From: JAOUEA01 sp963734685
Lineage (GTDB): Bacteria; Actinomycetota; UBA4738; HRBIN12
Assembly: GCA_963734685.1 (NCBI GenBank)
Contig: CAVTIC010000006.1
Location: 310,001-374,000, forward strand
Reading direction: 5' to 3'
DNA length: 64,000 nucleotides
Of the stretch, positions 1-8,255 are shown piece by piece. The notes under the pieces were generated by a model. The model was not told the DNA's origin, made no database searches, and saw only the letters and a program-made list of their open reading frames with translations. How positions within the stretch are numbered: position 1 is the stretch's first letter; each line of letters starts with the position of its first letter. A program made the translations under genes and the position numbers.

Positions 1-796
1 CGGCACGAACGGCGAGATCGTGGTCGGCAACGAGGACCGCGTCGTCACCACCGCCGCGCCGGCAGGCCCGGCGTTCGAGGGCGGCCAGATCCTGCACGGC
101 ATGCGCGCTACCGAGGGCGCGATCGAGGGAGTGGTCCTCGACGTCGCCGCCGAGGAGCCGAGCGGCGTCGTGCGGCTCCAGGTGATCGGCGGCGACGTCG
201 AGCCTCTCGGCATCTGCGGTTCCGGCCTGATCGACATCGTGGCGCAGCTCCGTCTCGCCGGCCTGCTCGGTGACAGCGGCATGCTGGTCTCGCCCGACGA
301 GGCGGTCGAGCAGGGTCATCCGCTCTCCGGGCGTCTGCACGTGGACGACGAAGGCGTGCGCCGGTTCGCGCTGACCGACGACGTGGCCATCACCCAGAAG
401 GACATCCGAGAGCTTCAGCAGGCGAAGGGTGCGATCGCGACCGGCATCGAAGCCGCGATGCGAGAGCGGGGGCTGGTTGCGGGGGATCTCGACGAGGTGC
501 TGCTCGCCGGTTCCTTCGGCACATACATCGACCCGCTCGGCGCTCGGGTGCTGGGGCTCGTGCCACCGGTGGCGGCCGACAAGATCCGTGCCGTCGGCAA
601 TACGGCGAACGAGGGCGCGAAGATGGCGCTGCTGTCGTTCCGTGAGCGGGAGGTGGCGTTCGAGCTGCCGGCGTTCGTCGAGTACCTTGAGCTCTCGGGG
701 GTGGAGGATTTCAACGATCGGTTCATCGCGAACGTGGGGTTCCCGCCGCTCGACCTCGTGAGGCCGGGCGCCGTCGCGGGGGACTCGATCCGATGA
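1..796 (+). CDS. C-terminal part of a RACo-type corrinoid reactivation ATPase (ASKHA fold, DUF4445)
   Basis: The gene is cut by the left edge; its frame is open from base 2 and begins GTNGEIVVG, the phosphate-binding loop of the ASKHA domain. Further on, ICGSGLIDIV, LLAGSFGTYIDP and VGNTANEGAKMALLS match the C-terminal half of RACo/RamA proteins, which use ATP to reduce Co(II) corrinoid proteins that have lost activity during methyl transfer. Such proteins normally carry an N-terminal [2Fe-2S] domain; that part lies outside the window. The stop overlaps the next start by 4 bp (ATGA), so it is co-transcribed with the DUF1638 and MttB-like genes. The operon makes the corrinoid role likely; the substrate is not visible. 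Confidence 0.82.
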   Translation, partial: GTNGEIVVGNEDRVVTTAAPAGPAFEGGQILHGMRATEGAIEGVVLDVAAEEPSGVVRLQVIGGDVEPLGICGSGLIDIVAQLRLAGLLGDSGMLVSPDEAVEQGHPLSGRLHVDDEGVRRFALTDDVAITQKDIRELQQAKGAIATGIEAAMRERGLVAGDLDEVLLAGSFGTYIDPLGARVLGLVPPVAADKIRAVGNTANEGAKMALLSFREREVAFELPAFVEYLELSGVEDFNDRFIANVGFPPLDLVRPGAVAGDSIR

Positions 797-1404
797 CGGC
801 CAGCGGTGTGAGCGTGGCCTTCGTCGCCTGCGGCGCCGTGGCGATCGACACGAAGACGCTCGTCGATCGGCACGGCTGGGACGCCGACGTGCACGGTATC
901 TCGAGCGATCTGCACATGACGCCGCTCGAGATCGCACCGGCGGTCGAGGAGAAGCTCAAGCTCCTGTTGCCGAGGTACGACCGCGTGATCGTGGTCTACG
1001 GCGATTGCGGCACCGGTGGAAGGCTCGACGAGGTGCTCTCGCGCTACCCCGCCGTGCGACCCGCCGGGGTGCATTGCTTCCAGTGGTACGCGGGTGAGCT
1101 GTACCGACGGTTCGAGACCGACATCGGCATCTACTTCCTGACCGACTGGCTCGTGACCAACTGGGAGCGCGCGGTGATCAAGGGGCTCGGGCTCGACCGG
1201 TTCCCGTGGCTTCGCGCGACGTACTTCGGCAACCTCTCTCGCGTGCTCTTCGTGCGCCAGCACGCCGACCCCGAGCGCGAGGCGAAAGCTCGCGAGATCG
1301 CCGAGTACATGGGCAAGCCCCTCGAGATCCACGACCTCGGCATCGAGCCTCTCGAGGAGCTGCTCGTTCCCCTGATGGAGGAGACCGACGATGTTCGAGC
1401 CTGA
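793..1404 (+). CDS. DUF1638 domain protein
   Basis: This 203-residue protein matches DUF1638 in length and motifs: an N-terminal strand VAFVACGAVAID, then VVYGDCGTGG (about residues 72-81) and HCFQWYAGELY (about 97-107). The cysteines and histidine in these segments could bind a metal or corrinoid, but no biochemical role can be read from the sequence. Family members are often encoded beside corrinoid methyltransferases and reactivators, as here. It overlaps the upstream gene by 4 bp and the downstream gene by 14 bp, so the three are translationally coupled. The function is unknown; an accessory role in corrinoid methyl transfer is inferred from context only. Confidence 0.75.
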   Translation: MTASGVSVAFVACGAVAIDTKTLVDRHGWDADVHGISSDLHMTPLEIAPAVEEKLKLLLPRYDRVIVVYGDCGTGGRLDEVLSRYPAVRPAGVHCFQWYAGELYRRFETDIGIYFLTDWLVTNWERAVIKGLGLDRFPWLRATYFGNLSRVLFVRQHADPEREAKAREIAEYMGKPLEIHDLGIEPLEELLVPLMEETDDVRA

Positions 1405-2848
1405 GAACGCCCCGCGCATCCTCACCGAGGAGCAGGAGGAGACGGTTCACGAGGTCGCCATGCGCATCCTCGAGGAGATCGGCACCGACGTGAAGCACGA
1501 CGAGGCGCGGAAGCTGCTCGCCGAGGCAGGGCTGAAGGTCGAGGACGAGCGGGTGCACTGGGACCGAGGCTTCGTGATGGAGCAGGTCGCGAAGGCGCCG
1601 TCGTCGTTCCGGCTGCGGGCACGCAACCCGGAACGGTCGGTCACGGTGGGGGGCTCGGATGGCGTGCCGGTATGGATGAACGTCGGCGGCCCCCCGTTCG
1701 CGAGCGACCTCGACGAGGGGCGACGCAGCGGCCGCATCCAGGACCACGACACCCTCATCAAGCTGACGCAGGCGACCGACGTCCTGAACTGTGTGCAGAC
1801 GGGCGCCGCTGAGGCGACCGACCTCCAGATGGAGACCCGTCACATGGACATGGAGTACTCCACGATCCGGTACTCGGACAAGCCGTACACCTCGTACGGC
1901 ACCAGCGGTCCGCGCGCACGCGACGGCATCCGCATGGCCGAGATCGTGCATGGGGGGCGCGAGGCGATCGAGACGGAACCGGCGCTCATGGGCATCGTGA
2001 ACCCGAACTCACCGCTGATCTGGGACTTCCGCATGACCGACGCCCTGATCGCATGGGCCGAAGCGAAGCAGCCGATCGTCGTGACACCGTTCCTGCTGGC
2101 CGGCGCCACGAGTGCGGTGAGCGTGAGCGGCGGGCTCACGCAGCAGGTCGCCGAGGCCCTCAGCGGCGTCGCTCTCGCCCAGCTGGTGCGCGAGGGCGTG
2201 CCGTGCCTCTACGGGTCGTTCTTCACGGTGACCGACATGCGGACGGGATCGCCGGCGTTCGGCACGCCCGAGTCGGTGTGGGGCATCCTCGCCGGCGCTC
2301 AGCTGGCGCGGCGCTACAGGCTGCCGTTCCGCGGGGGGGGAGGTCTCGCCTCGAGCCCCGCGGTCGATGCGCAGGCCGCAGCCGAGACCCAGATGATGCT
2401 CTGGGCCACGAACCTCGCCGCGACCGACGTCGTGCTGCATGCCGCCGGGTGGCTCGAGGGTGGCCTCACCGCGTCGTTCGAGAAGTTCGCGCTCGACGTG
2501 GAGCTGCTGCGTCAGTTCCAGGTGCAGGCCCGCGGCATCGGCCTCAGCGACGAGGAGATCGCCTTCGATGCGTTGAAGGAGACCGGTCCCGGCGGCCTGT
2601 TCCTGGCGTCGCCGCACACCCGCGCCCACTTCAAGGAGTGGCTCTACATGTCGCCGCTGTTCCAGACCCCCGACTTCGCGACCTGGGAGACGATGGGCTC
2701 GGAGACCACCGAGGTGGCGGCCAACAGGGCGTGGAAGGAACTGCTTGCGTCGTACGAGGACCCGGGGCTCGATCCCGGCGTGGACGAGGAGCTCAAGGCG
2801 TACATGGCGAGCCGCAGCGACGCGCCCGACCTCTTCGTCGAGGACTGA
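1391..2848 (+). CDS. MttB-family (trimethylamine methyltransferase-like) corrinoid methyltransferase, non-pyrrolysine
   Basis: The 485-residue product has the length and layout of the MttB superfamily (TIM barrel), for example NPNSPLIWD and GGGGLASSPAVDAQAAAE, followed by a C-terminal segment containing SPLFQTPDF and WETMGSETTEVAANRAWKE. Family members move a methyl group from a quaternary amine such as glycine betaine to the Co(I) centre of a partner corrinoid protein. The frame has no internal TAG, so it is a non-pyrrolysine member; those described so far use substrates other than trimethylamine. The cognate corrinoid protein is not in the window and may lie upstream. It ends 3 bp from the stop of the convergent CarH-like regulator. 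Confidence 0.85.
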   Translation: MFEPENAPRILTEEQEETVHEVAMRILEEIGTDVKHDEARKLLAEAGLKVEDERVHWDRGFVMEQVAKAPSSFRLRARNPERSVTVGGSDGVPVWMNVGGPPFASDLDEGRRSGRIQDHDTLIKLTQATDVLNCVQTGAAEATDLQMETRHMDMEYSTIRYSDKPYTSYGTSGPRARDGIRMAEIVHGGREAIETEPALMGIVNPNSPLIWDFRMTDALIAWAEAKQPIVVTPFLLAGATSAVSVSGGLTQQVAEALSGVALAQLVREGVPCLYGSFFTVTDMRTGSPAFGTPESVWGILAGAQLARRYRLPFRGGGGLASSPAVDAQAAAETQMMLWATNLAATDVVLHAAGWLEGGLTASFEKFALDVELLRQFQVQARGIGLSDEEIAFDALKETGPGGLFLASPHTRAHFKEWLYMSPLFQTPDFATWETMGSETTEVAANRAWKELLASYEDPGLDPGVDEELKAYMASRSDAPDLFVED

Positions 2849-2851
2849 GGC

Positions 2852-3745
2852 TCAGAGAGCCCCGGCGAGGGTACGCTCGAGGATGTCGGCCGCCTCGACG
2901 ATGTCCTCGCCCAGGTAGGTGCCGGGCACGTCCTTGCGGGCGGCCGCCGGGCCGAACGCCGCGCCCCCGTAGAAGGCCTCGACACCCGGCAGCGCGTCCA
3001 CGGCGACGATCGCTTCCACCGCCGATCGCCGGGTGACGCTGCGCTGGCTCGACACGACCGCACCGTGTGCCTCGGCAGCTCGCACGGCCGCCACGAGTGA
3101 GGAGACGGGCGTGAGCGGGCCGAGCGTGCGGATCGACCACCCGCGTCGGGCGAGCACGACACCGAAGGCCTCGAGGCCGATCGTATGCAGGTCCTTCGGA
3201 CCGCAGGCGAGCACGAGCGGGAACGGGCGGAACGGCGCCGGCGCCATCACCGACTGCCGGGCCAGCCACACGCGCACGGCTTCGGTGGCCAGGTGCTCAT
3301 GGGCGGTGTCGCAGACCCCCGCCTTCCAGCGGCTGCCCATCTCGCGCATCGCCGGCAGAGCCACGGTGCGCATCGTGTCCTCGACGCCCATCGACTCGGC
3401 ACCGGTCATCAGCGTCTCTCGGATCTTGGTGGGGTCGAGCTTCATCGACGCTTCCAGGAAGCGGTCCAGCAGCTCTGCCCGAGGCCGATCCTCTGTCGCG
3501 TAGCGCCGAACGATGTCGACCGCCTCACTCGCGGAGTGCCCGCGCGTGATCTCGTCGCGCATCATTCGAAGCTGGTCGACCTCGTCGACGGAGTACCGGC
3601 GGTGCTTGCCTCGTGTTCGAGAGGGGACGGGGAAGCCGTACCGTCGCTCCCACGACCGGATCGTCGGGACCGGGATGCCGAGGAGCGACGACACGGCGGC
3701 GATCGTCATCTGCGTCGTGGAGGGAGAAGCGTGCATCGGTTGCAT
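2852..3745 (-). CDS. MerR-family regulator with B12-binding domain, CarH/CarA-like photoreceptor
   Basis: From ATG 3745 the product is 297 residues. A MerR winged helix (about 13-80; TIAAVSSLLGIPVPTIRSWE) precedes a helical bundle with the W-x9-EH motif of CarH-type photoreceptors (W140, E150, H151) and a Rossmann B12 domain with D185-x-H187-x-x-G190, the lower cobalt ligand site. Known CarH proteins bind adenosylcobalamin as a dark tetramer on DNA and release it in light. The residue after W140 is Lys, where Thermus CarH has the His (His132) that traps cobalt after photolysis, so the light response may differ. A frame extension to 3826 exists, but a promoter and leaderless start at 3745 fit better. 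It is convergent with the methyltransferase operon. Confidence 0.85.
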   Translation of the reverse strand: MQPMHASPSTTQMTIAAVSSLLGIPVPTIRSWERRYGFPVPSRTRGKHRRYSVDEVDQLRMMRDEITRGHSASEAVDIVRRYATEDRPRAELLDRFLEASMKLDPTKIRETLMTGAESMGVEDTMRTVALPAMREMGSRWKAGVCDTAHEHLATEAVRVWLARQSVMAPAPFRPFPLVLACGPKDLHTIGLEAFGVVLARRGWSIRTLGPLTPVSSLVAAVRAAEAHGAVVSSQRSVTRRSAVEAIVAVDALPGVEAFYGGAAFGPAAARKDVPGTYLGEDIVEAADILERTLAGAL

Positions 3746-3751
3746 GCGCCA

Positions 3752-3781
3752 AGGGTAGGGTTGAGCAGGGCACAGGGTCAA
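3752..3781 (-). promoter_or_regulatory. Promoter of the CarH-like gene (leaderless)
   Basis: On the minus strand TTGACC (3781-3776) and TACCCT (3757-3752) are separated by 18 bp and sit 6 nt before ATG 3745. This fits a vegetative actinobacterial promoter whose transcript starts at or next to the start codon. It decides the start at 3745 over the longer frame. Confidence 0.6.
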
Positions 3782-3809
3782 CGGACGACTGCATGGATTC
3801 AGCCGAGAA

Positions 3810-3829
3810 CCCATGCACAGGTGCATGGG
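3810..3829. promoter_or_regulatory. Perfect palindrome, probable operator of the CarH-like regulator
   Basis: CCCATGCAC, two bases (AG), then GTGCATGGG form a perfect 9-bp inverted repeat 28 bp upstream of the -35 box of the regulator gene. Further TGCAT half-sites lie at 3790-3794, 3741-3745 and 3732-3736, around the promoter and start codon. Autoregulation through several half-sites resembles known MerR/CarH operators. The binding itself is inferred. Confidence 0.6.
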
Positions 3830-3896
3830 ATACCAAGGTCATGAAGCGTTCACGACGGTCGAGGTGACGGATCGATGACGTTGGCGCTCGTCGAGA

Positions 3897-4394
3897 TCAG
3901 CGACGGCCTGCTGGCCGCCCGAGCCGCTCCGAGGTCGCCAGGTCGCGGCGGACGCTCGGCAGCCATGGGAGCGTCAACATGGCAAGGCCGAACAGTGCGA
4001 CCACCGGCTGTGGACCGCCCCTCAGGTCGATCAACGCGAGCTGCAGCACGATCCACAGGAGCGTTCCCGCGCCCATGATCTGCACCGCGAGCCACGACCA
4101 GTGCTCCGTGCGGATGGGGTCGAGGCGTTCCACCAGCCCCCAAGCGTGCCGTGTTGCGAGGCCCCACGCGATCACGGCGGGCACGATGCCCATCACCACG
4201 ATCAGGAACCATCCCACCGCGGTCCAGTCGTCGATCGGCGTGCGGTCGAGCGAGATGTGATCGGCTCCGATCACCGCGCCCGTGGGGTCGGCGATCAGCT
4301 GCGGCCCCGTGACGAGCCCTCCGATGGCGATGAGCGACAGGATGCCCACGAGGGCCCAGACGGCGATCGGGCGGTGACGTCGCTCGGCGTCCAT
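3897..4394 (-). CDS. Small membrane protein, four predicted transmembrane helices
   Basis: From ATG 4394 the product is 165 residues with four hydrophobic stretches (about residues 10-28, 50-73, 90-113 and 120-140) and a basic C-terminus (RRDLATSERLGRPAGRR). No family is recognised. The open frame extends upstream to 4538 but that part is arginine-rich, non-hydrophobic and overlaps tag, so the internal ATG is preferred. It lies upstream of and in the same direction as the CarH-like gene, but the promoter and palindrome between them suggest separate transcription. Function unknown. Confidence 0.6.
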   Translation of the reverse strand: MDAERRHRPIAVWALVGILSLIAIGGLVTGPQLIADPTGAVIGADHISLDRTPIDDWTAVGWFLIVVMGIVPAVIAWGLATRHAWGLVERLDPIRTEHWSWLAVQIMGAGTLLWIVLQLALIDLRGGPQPVVALFGLAMLTLPWLPSVRRDLATSERLGRPAGRR

Positions 4395-4476
4395 GGCTCG
4401 AGCATGCCGCAGTCGTCCGCCCCTCGCTCGGCACATCGACCCATGACCGCCGGGACGTCCGTACCGGACGAGCAGC

Positions 4477-5049
4477 CTACGATCCGCCGAGCTGTCGGTA
4501 GCGGAAGCACGACACGACGTGGTCGTTGACGAGACCACACGCCTGCATGAACGCGTAGCAGACCGTCGGGCCGACGAACCGGAAGCCTCGCCGCCTGAGA
4601 TCCTTCGACATCGCGAGTGAGGTCTCGGTCTCGGCGGGGACGTCGGTGAGCTCGCGCCACCCGTTCACCACGGGGGCCCCGTCGACGAACGACCAGAGGA
4701 ACGCGTCGAGCGAGCCGAGCTCTGCCTGCACATCGAGCACGGCGCGAGCGTTCTGCACGGCGGACTCCACCTTCAGCCGGTTCCTCACGATGCCCGGGTC
4801 GGCGAGCAAGCGGTCGACCTTCGCGGAAGAGAAGCGCGCGACCTTCGCCGGGTCGAAGCCGGCGAACGCGTGCCGGTACCCGTCTCGCTTGTTGAGGATC
4901 GTGGACCAGCTCAGGCCGGCCTGCGCGCCTTCGAGCGTGAGCATCTCGAACAGGCGCACGTCGTCATGGACCGGCGTACCCCATTCCTCGTCGTGGTAGG
5001 CGAGGTAACTGGGTCGGTCGATCGGTGCCCACTCGCATCGCGTGACCAT
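4477..5049 (-). CDS. tag: DNA-3-methyladenine glycosylase I
   Basis: The 190-residue product matches Tag along its length: near the N-terminus RCEW and YHDEEWG, then LTLEGAQAGLSW, GFRFVGPTVCYAFMQACG and NDHVVSC at the end. The Cys and His of the first and last motifs are the family's structural zinc ligands. Tag removes 3-methyladenine from alkylated DNA as the first step of base excision repair. Start ATG 5049 is chosen over GTG 5058 because a TAGGGT box (5062-5057) lies 7 nt upstream, the leaderless pattern seen repeatedly here. Confidence 0.93.
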   Translation of the reverse strand: MVTRCEWAPIDRPSYLAYHDEEWGTPVHDDVRLFEMLTLEGAQAGLSWSTILNKRDGYRHAFAGFDPAKVARFSSAKVDRLLADPGIVRNRLKVESAVQNARAVLDVQAELGSLDAFLWSFVDGAPVVNGWRELTDVPAETETSLAMSKDLRRRGFRFVGPTVCYAFMQACGLVNDHVVSCFRYRQLGGS

Positions 5050-5056
5050 GGGCTGC

Positions 5057-5062
5057 ACCCTA
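5057..5062 (-). promoter_or_regulatory. -10 box of tag (leaderless pattern)
   Basis: TAGGGT on the minus strand ends 7 nt before ATG 5049 and overlaps the alternative GTG at 5058, which rules that GTG out if the promoter is real. No clear -35 box is visible. Confidence 0.45.
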
Positions 5063-5092
5063 CCGACCCCGGCCGACTCGACCGATCGGCCC

Positions 5093-6223
5093 TCAGCCGT
5101 CGGCGACCACGGTGGCGAGTACGTCGTCGACGAGCGAGAGACCCTTCAGCGTGTGCTCGATGTCGTAGCCGAAGCCGAACCGGAGCCCCTTCTTCAGGCC
5201 GAACATGTCGCCGGGCACGAGGAGCACGCTCCGCTCCTGACGGATGCGCTCGGCGAGGTCGGTGCTCTTGATCGGCAGGTCGTACTTGACGTAGGCGATC
5301 GCTCCCGCCTCGGGCCGACGCCACGAGAAGGCGTCGCGGTGGGTCTCCAGCCACGCCTCGAGCATCGGGTAGTTCGCGCGGATGATCGCCCGCGTTCGGG
5401 CAAGGATCGCCTCGCGAACCTCGGGCAACAGGGCGAAGGCGGCGAGGCGATCGCTCACTGCCGAGGGGGAGAGCGTCGTGTAATCGTGACGTTCCCGGAT
5501 GCGCGCGATCATCTTCGGAGGGGCCACCGCCCACCCGACCCGGAGTCCCGGCAGCGCGAACGCTTTCGACAGACCGCTCGTGACGATCACCCGCTCGTAC
5601 CGCCCGAAGAACGTGGGCGACGAGATGTCGCTGTCGAGCTCTGCCCCACGGTAGATCTCGTCGGCCACGATCCAGGCCCCCACGCGGTCGGCGGCCCCCA
5701 CGACCTCGTTCATCTCGTCCTCGGTCAGCACGTGGCCGGTCGGGTTGTTCGGGTTGCAGATCATCAGGGCCTTCGTCCGCTTCGTGACCGCGTCGTGCAG
5801 TTGGTCGATGTCGAGCTGCCACCCGTCGTCGGCGAGTCGCAGCCGCACGCGGTCGCTCGCGCGACCGAAGAACGAGCCCAGGCCCCAGCCCTGCATGTAG
5901 TTCGGCACCATGAACGCCAGCCGGTCGCCGGGCTCCAGCAGCGCCCACAACGACAGGAAGTTCGCTTCGGAACCGCCGTTGGCCATCGTCACGTTCTCGG
6001 CGGCCGCCCCCGGGTACCAGGCCGCCACGTTCGCTCGGGTCTCCTCGGAGCCCTCCGAGTGCGGGTAACGGAGCCTGGTTGCCAAGAACGCCTCGGCGTC
6101 GGCCGCCGGCCCGAGGAGTTCCCGGATCGTCATCGGCAGCACCCCCGATTCGGACAGGTCGTAGTCGACCTCGTGCCAGTAGCGGGACTGGTATCGCTCC
6201 ATCCGGAAACGCTCGATCGTCAT
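5093..6223 (-). CDS. PLP-dependent aminotransferase, class I/II
   Basis: The 376-residue product has fold-type I features: MANGGSEANF, the ICNPNNPTGHVL substrate loop, VADEIYRG with the PLP-contacting Asp, and SGLSKAFALPGLRVGW with the Schiff-base Lys. It would transfer amino groups between an amino acid and a 2-oxo acid; the substrate cannot be told. An open frame continues to 6961, but that part is antisense to the next gene; ATG 6223 with a GAAAGG ribosome-binding site just upstream is the sensible start. It is divergent from an ornithine-cyclodeaminase-like gene, hinting at a shared amino-acid pathway. Confidence 0.88.
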   Translation of the reverse strand: MTIERFRMERYQSRYWHEVDYDLSESGVLPMTIRELLGPAADAEAFLATRLRYPHSEGSEETRANVAAWYPGAAAENVTMANGGSEANFLSLWALLEPGDRLAFMVPNYMQGWGLGSFFGRASDRVRLRLADDGWQLDIDQLHDAVTKRTKALMICNPNNPTGHVLTEDEMNEVVGAADRVGAWIVADEIYRGAELDSDISSPTFFGRYERVIVTSGLSKAFALPGLRVGWAVAPPKMIARIRERHDYTTLSPSAVSDRLAAFALLPEVREAILARTRAIIRANYPMLEAWLETHRDAFSWRRPEAGAIAYVKYDLPIKSTDLAERIRQERSVLLVPGDMFGLKKGLRFGFGYDIEHTLKGLSLVDDVLATVVADG

Positions 6224-6284
6224 CGGTCGACCTTTCGTCTCGGTACACCGCGACCGTAGCAGCCGGAGCGCCGTCCGCGCGGGG

Positions 6285-6290
6285 TAGGCT
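6285..6290 (+). promoter_or_regulatory. -10 box of the ornithine-cyclodeaminase-like gene (leaderless pattern)
   Basis: TAGGCT lies 8 nt before the GTG start at 6299 and no ribosome-binding site is present. The same hexamer with the same spacing precedes several other genes in this window. Confidence 0.45.
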
Positions 6291-6298
6291 CCGGGGCA

Positions 6299-7267
6299 GT
6301 GGGTCGGGTCCGCATCGTGCGAGAGGCCGACGTCCGTGCCTCGATCGACATGCGCTCGTGCATCGACGCGTGCGAGCGCGCCTTCATCGCGTATTCGTCG
6401 GGGCGGGCCGAGATCCCTGCGGTGATCCACCTCGACGTGCCCGAGTCGGGGGGCGAGATCCACGTGAAGGCCGGGCACCTGCACGGCGCCCCGTACTACG
6501 CGGTGAAGGCCGCGAGCGGGTTCTACGGGCTCGAGCCGCCGGCGATCGACGGGCTCGTGATCGTCTTCGACTCGCGTGACGGATCGCCGGCGGCGTTCCT
6601 GCTCGACGGCGGCTACCTGACCGACCTGCGGACGGGCGCGGCGGGGGGTGTGGCGGCGCGCCACCTGGCGCCCGAGCGTGTGGATCGCGTGGCCGTGGTC
6701 GGCACCGGCGCCCAGGCGCGACACCAGGTCGACGCTCTCGCCGAGGTCCGGCCCGGCTTCGGTGAGGTGATGGTGTGGGGCCGCGACGCCGAGCACGCCT
6801 CGAGCGCGGTGGACGACCTCCGCGTTCGACTCGGGGATGGTTGCGCGGTCAAGTATCTCCCCACGGTGAGGGAATCGGTCGAGGGCGCCGACGTGGTGAT
6901 CACCTGCACGGCTGCTCGTGAGCCCCTGGTCGAGGCGGCGTGGCTCGCCGCCGGTGCCCACGTCACTGCGGTCGGCTCCGACGGCGTCGGAAAGCAGGAG
7001 CTCGATCCGGAGATCCTCCGCCGGGCCGACGTGCTCGCGGTCGATTCACGCGACCAGTGCGCGCGCCTCGGCGAGCTGCAGCATGCACCCGAGCAGGCGG
7101 GCAGGGCGGTCGAGCTCGGCGCGATCTGCGGGGGCGAGGGCCCGGGCCGCACGGGTGAGGGGCAGCTCACCGTCTGCGACCTCACCGGCGTCGGGGTACA
7201 AGACGTCGCGGCCGCGAACGCCGTGATGGCCGTCGTCGGCGAGCGCGGCGAGACGATCTCGCTGTGA
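6299..7267 (+). CDS. Ornithine cyclodeaminase / mu-crystallin family oxidoreductase
   Basis: The 322-residue product has the family's N-terminal substrate region (IHVKAGHL, YYAVKAASGFYG) and a NAD(P)-binding Rossmann fold starting at VAVVGTGAQARHQVDAL (about residue 125), then DVVITCTAA and the late motif GVGVQDVAAANAV. Members deaminate ornithine to proline or reduce or oxidise related amino and imino acids; the exact reaction is not readable. GTG 6299 is the start. Its stop overlaps the next gene by 4 bp, so the pair forms an operon. Confidence 0.85.
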   Translation: MGRVRIVREADVRASIDMRSCIDACERAFIAYSSGRAEIPAVIHLDVPESGGEIHVKAGHLHGAPYYAVKAASGFYGLEPPAIDGLVIVFDSRDGSPAAFLLDGGYLTDLRTGAAGGVAARHLAPERVDRVAVVGTGAQARHQVDALAEVRPGFGEVMVWGRDAEHASSAVDDLRVRLGDGCAVKYLPTVRESVEGADVVITCTAAREPLVEAAWLAAGAHVTAVGSDGVGKQELDPEILRRADVLAVDSRDQCARLGELQHAPEQAGRAVELGAICGGEGPGRTGEGQLTVCDLTGVGVQDVAAANAVMAVVGERGETISL

Positions 7268-8250
7268 CCGGTGCCACCCAGGACAGAACCACCGACGAGT
7301 GGGCTGCGCTCTTGGAGCCGCTCGCGCGACGAGCGCTCGACTCCTACGACCTCGATGTCACCGGGCTCTCGCTCATCACCAACGACTGGAACTGCGTGTT
7401 CCGGGTGGACCTTCGTGGAGGATCTCGGCGCGTGTTGCGCGTGAGCCTGCCGAACCGTCGCACCCACGCCGAGGTCGAGGGCGAGATGGCTTGGCTGGCG
7501 GCTCTCGCAGGAGGACCGGTGCCGGTGCCGGCGCCGGTGCGCGCCCGCGACGGCGACCTCGCGGTGGACGCCACCGCGGTCGGCGTGCCGGGGCCGCGTA
7601 CGTGCGCCGTGTTCGGATGGCTCGACGGCGTGCAGCTCGTCGACACGATGACGTCTGAGCACATCGCTGCGCTCGGCGAGGCGACCGCGCGACTCCACCT
7701 GCAGGCTTCGTCGTTCCCGGCGCCGCCCGGCATGAAGACGTGGGACTCGCCCTATCCGTTCCTCGAGCCGGAGGTGCTGTTCAGCGACGAGTTCGCCACG
7801 ATCGTCGACCCGGCGGGTCGCGATGCGTTCACGCGGGCACGCGCTCGCTCGCTCGAGACCATCGCCCGACTGCGCGCCGCCGAGGACCCGCGCATGCTCC
7901 ACGCGGACCTCCACGAAGACAACGCGTTCGTGCAGCCCGACGGACGACTCGCGATCCTCGACTTCGACGATTCGATGCTCGGGTGGCCGGTGCAGGACCT
8001 GGGCGTCACGGTCTGGGCGCTTGCTGCCCACGACGGGTTCGACGAGCTGGAGCGCGCCTTGCGCGAGGGATACGAGCGGGTCGCGCCGTGGCCCGAGCGC
8101 GAGTCCGGGGAGGTCAGGGTGTTCGCGGCGTCACGCTGCATGATGATGGCGAACTACGTCGTCCAGGACCACGATCCCCGGTACCGTGCGAAGGCTGCCG
8201 AGATGGTCCGCCAGGATGCTGCGACGATCGACCGCCTGCTTCCCGGCTAG
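7264..8250 (+). CDS. Aminoglycoside phosphotransferase-family kinase (small-molecule kinase)
   Basis: The 328-residue product has the APH/choline kinase fold: LRVSLPNRRTHAEVEGE in the N-lobe, the catalytic loop HADLHEDNAFV (about residues 212-222, with catalytic Asp and metal-binding Asn) and ILDFDDSMLGWPVQDLG with the second metal Asp. The family covers antibiotic, homoserine, choline and amino-alcohol kinases. The neighbouring aminotransferase and cyclodeaminase suggest a metabolic substrate rather than an antibiotic, but this is inference. GTG 7264 overlaps the previous stop by 4 bp. Confidence 0.8.
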   Translation: MTGATQDRTTDEWAALLEPLARRALDSYDLDVTGLSLITNDWNCVFRVDLRGGSRRVLRVSLPNRRTHAEVEGEMAWLAALAGGPVPVPAPVRARDGDLAVDATAVGVPGPRTCAVFGWLDGVQLVDTMTSEHIAALGEATARLHLQASSFPAPPGMKTWDSPYPFLEPEVLFSDEFATIVDPAGRDAFTRARARSLETIARLRAAEDPRMLHADLHEDNAFVQPDGRLAILDFDDSMLGWPVQDLGVTVWALAAHDGFDELERALREGYERVAPWPERESGEVRVFAASRCMMMANYVVQDHDPRYRAKAAEMVRQDAATIDRLLPG

Positions 8251-8255
8251 GTCGT

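Noticed and set aside
1391..2848. Pyrrolysine in the MttB-like gene
   Set aside because: The frame has no internal TAG codon and no pyl genes are visible, so it is a non-pyrrolysine member.
5093..6961. Long version of the aminotransferase (622 codons)
   Set aside because: The added 245 codons are antisense to the cyclodeaminase-like gene, and ATG 6223 has its own ribosome-binding site.
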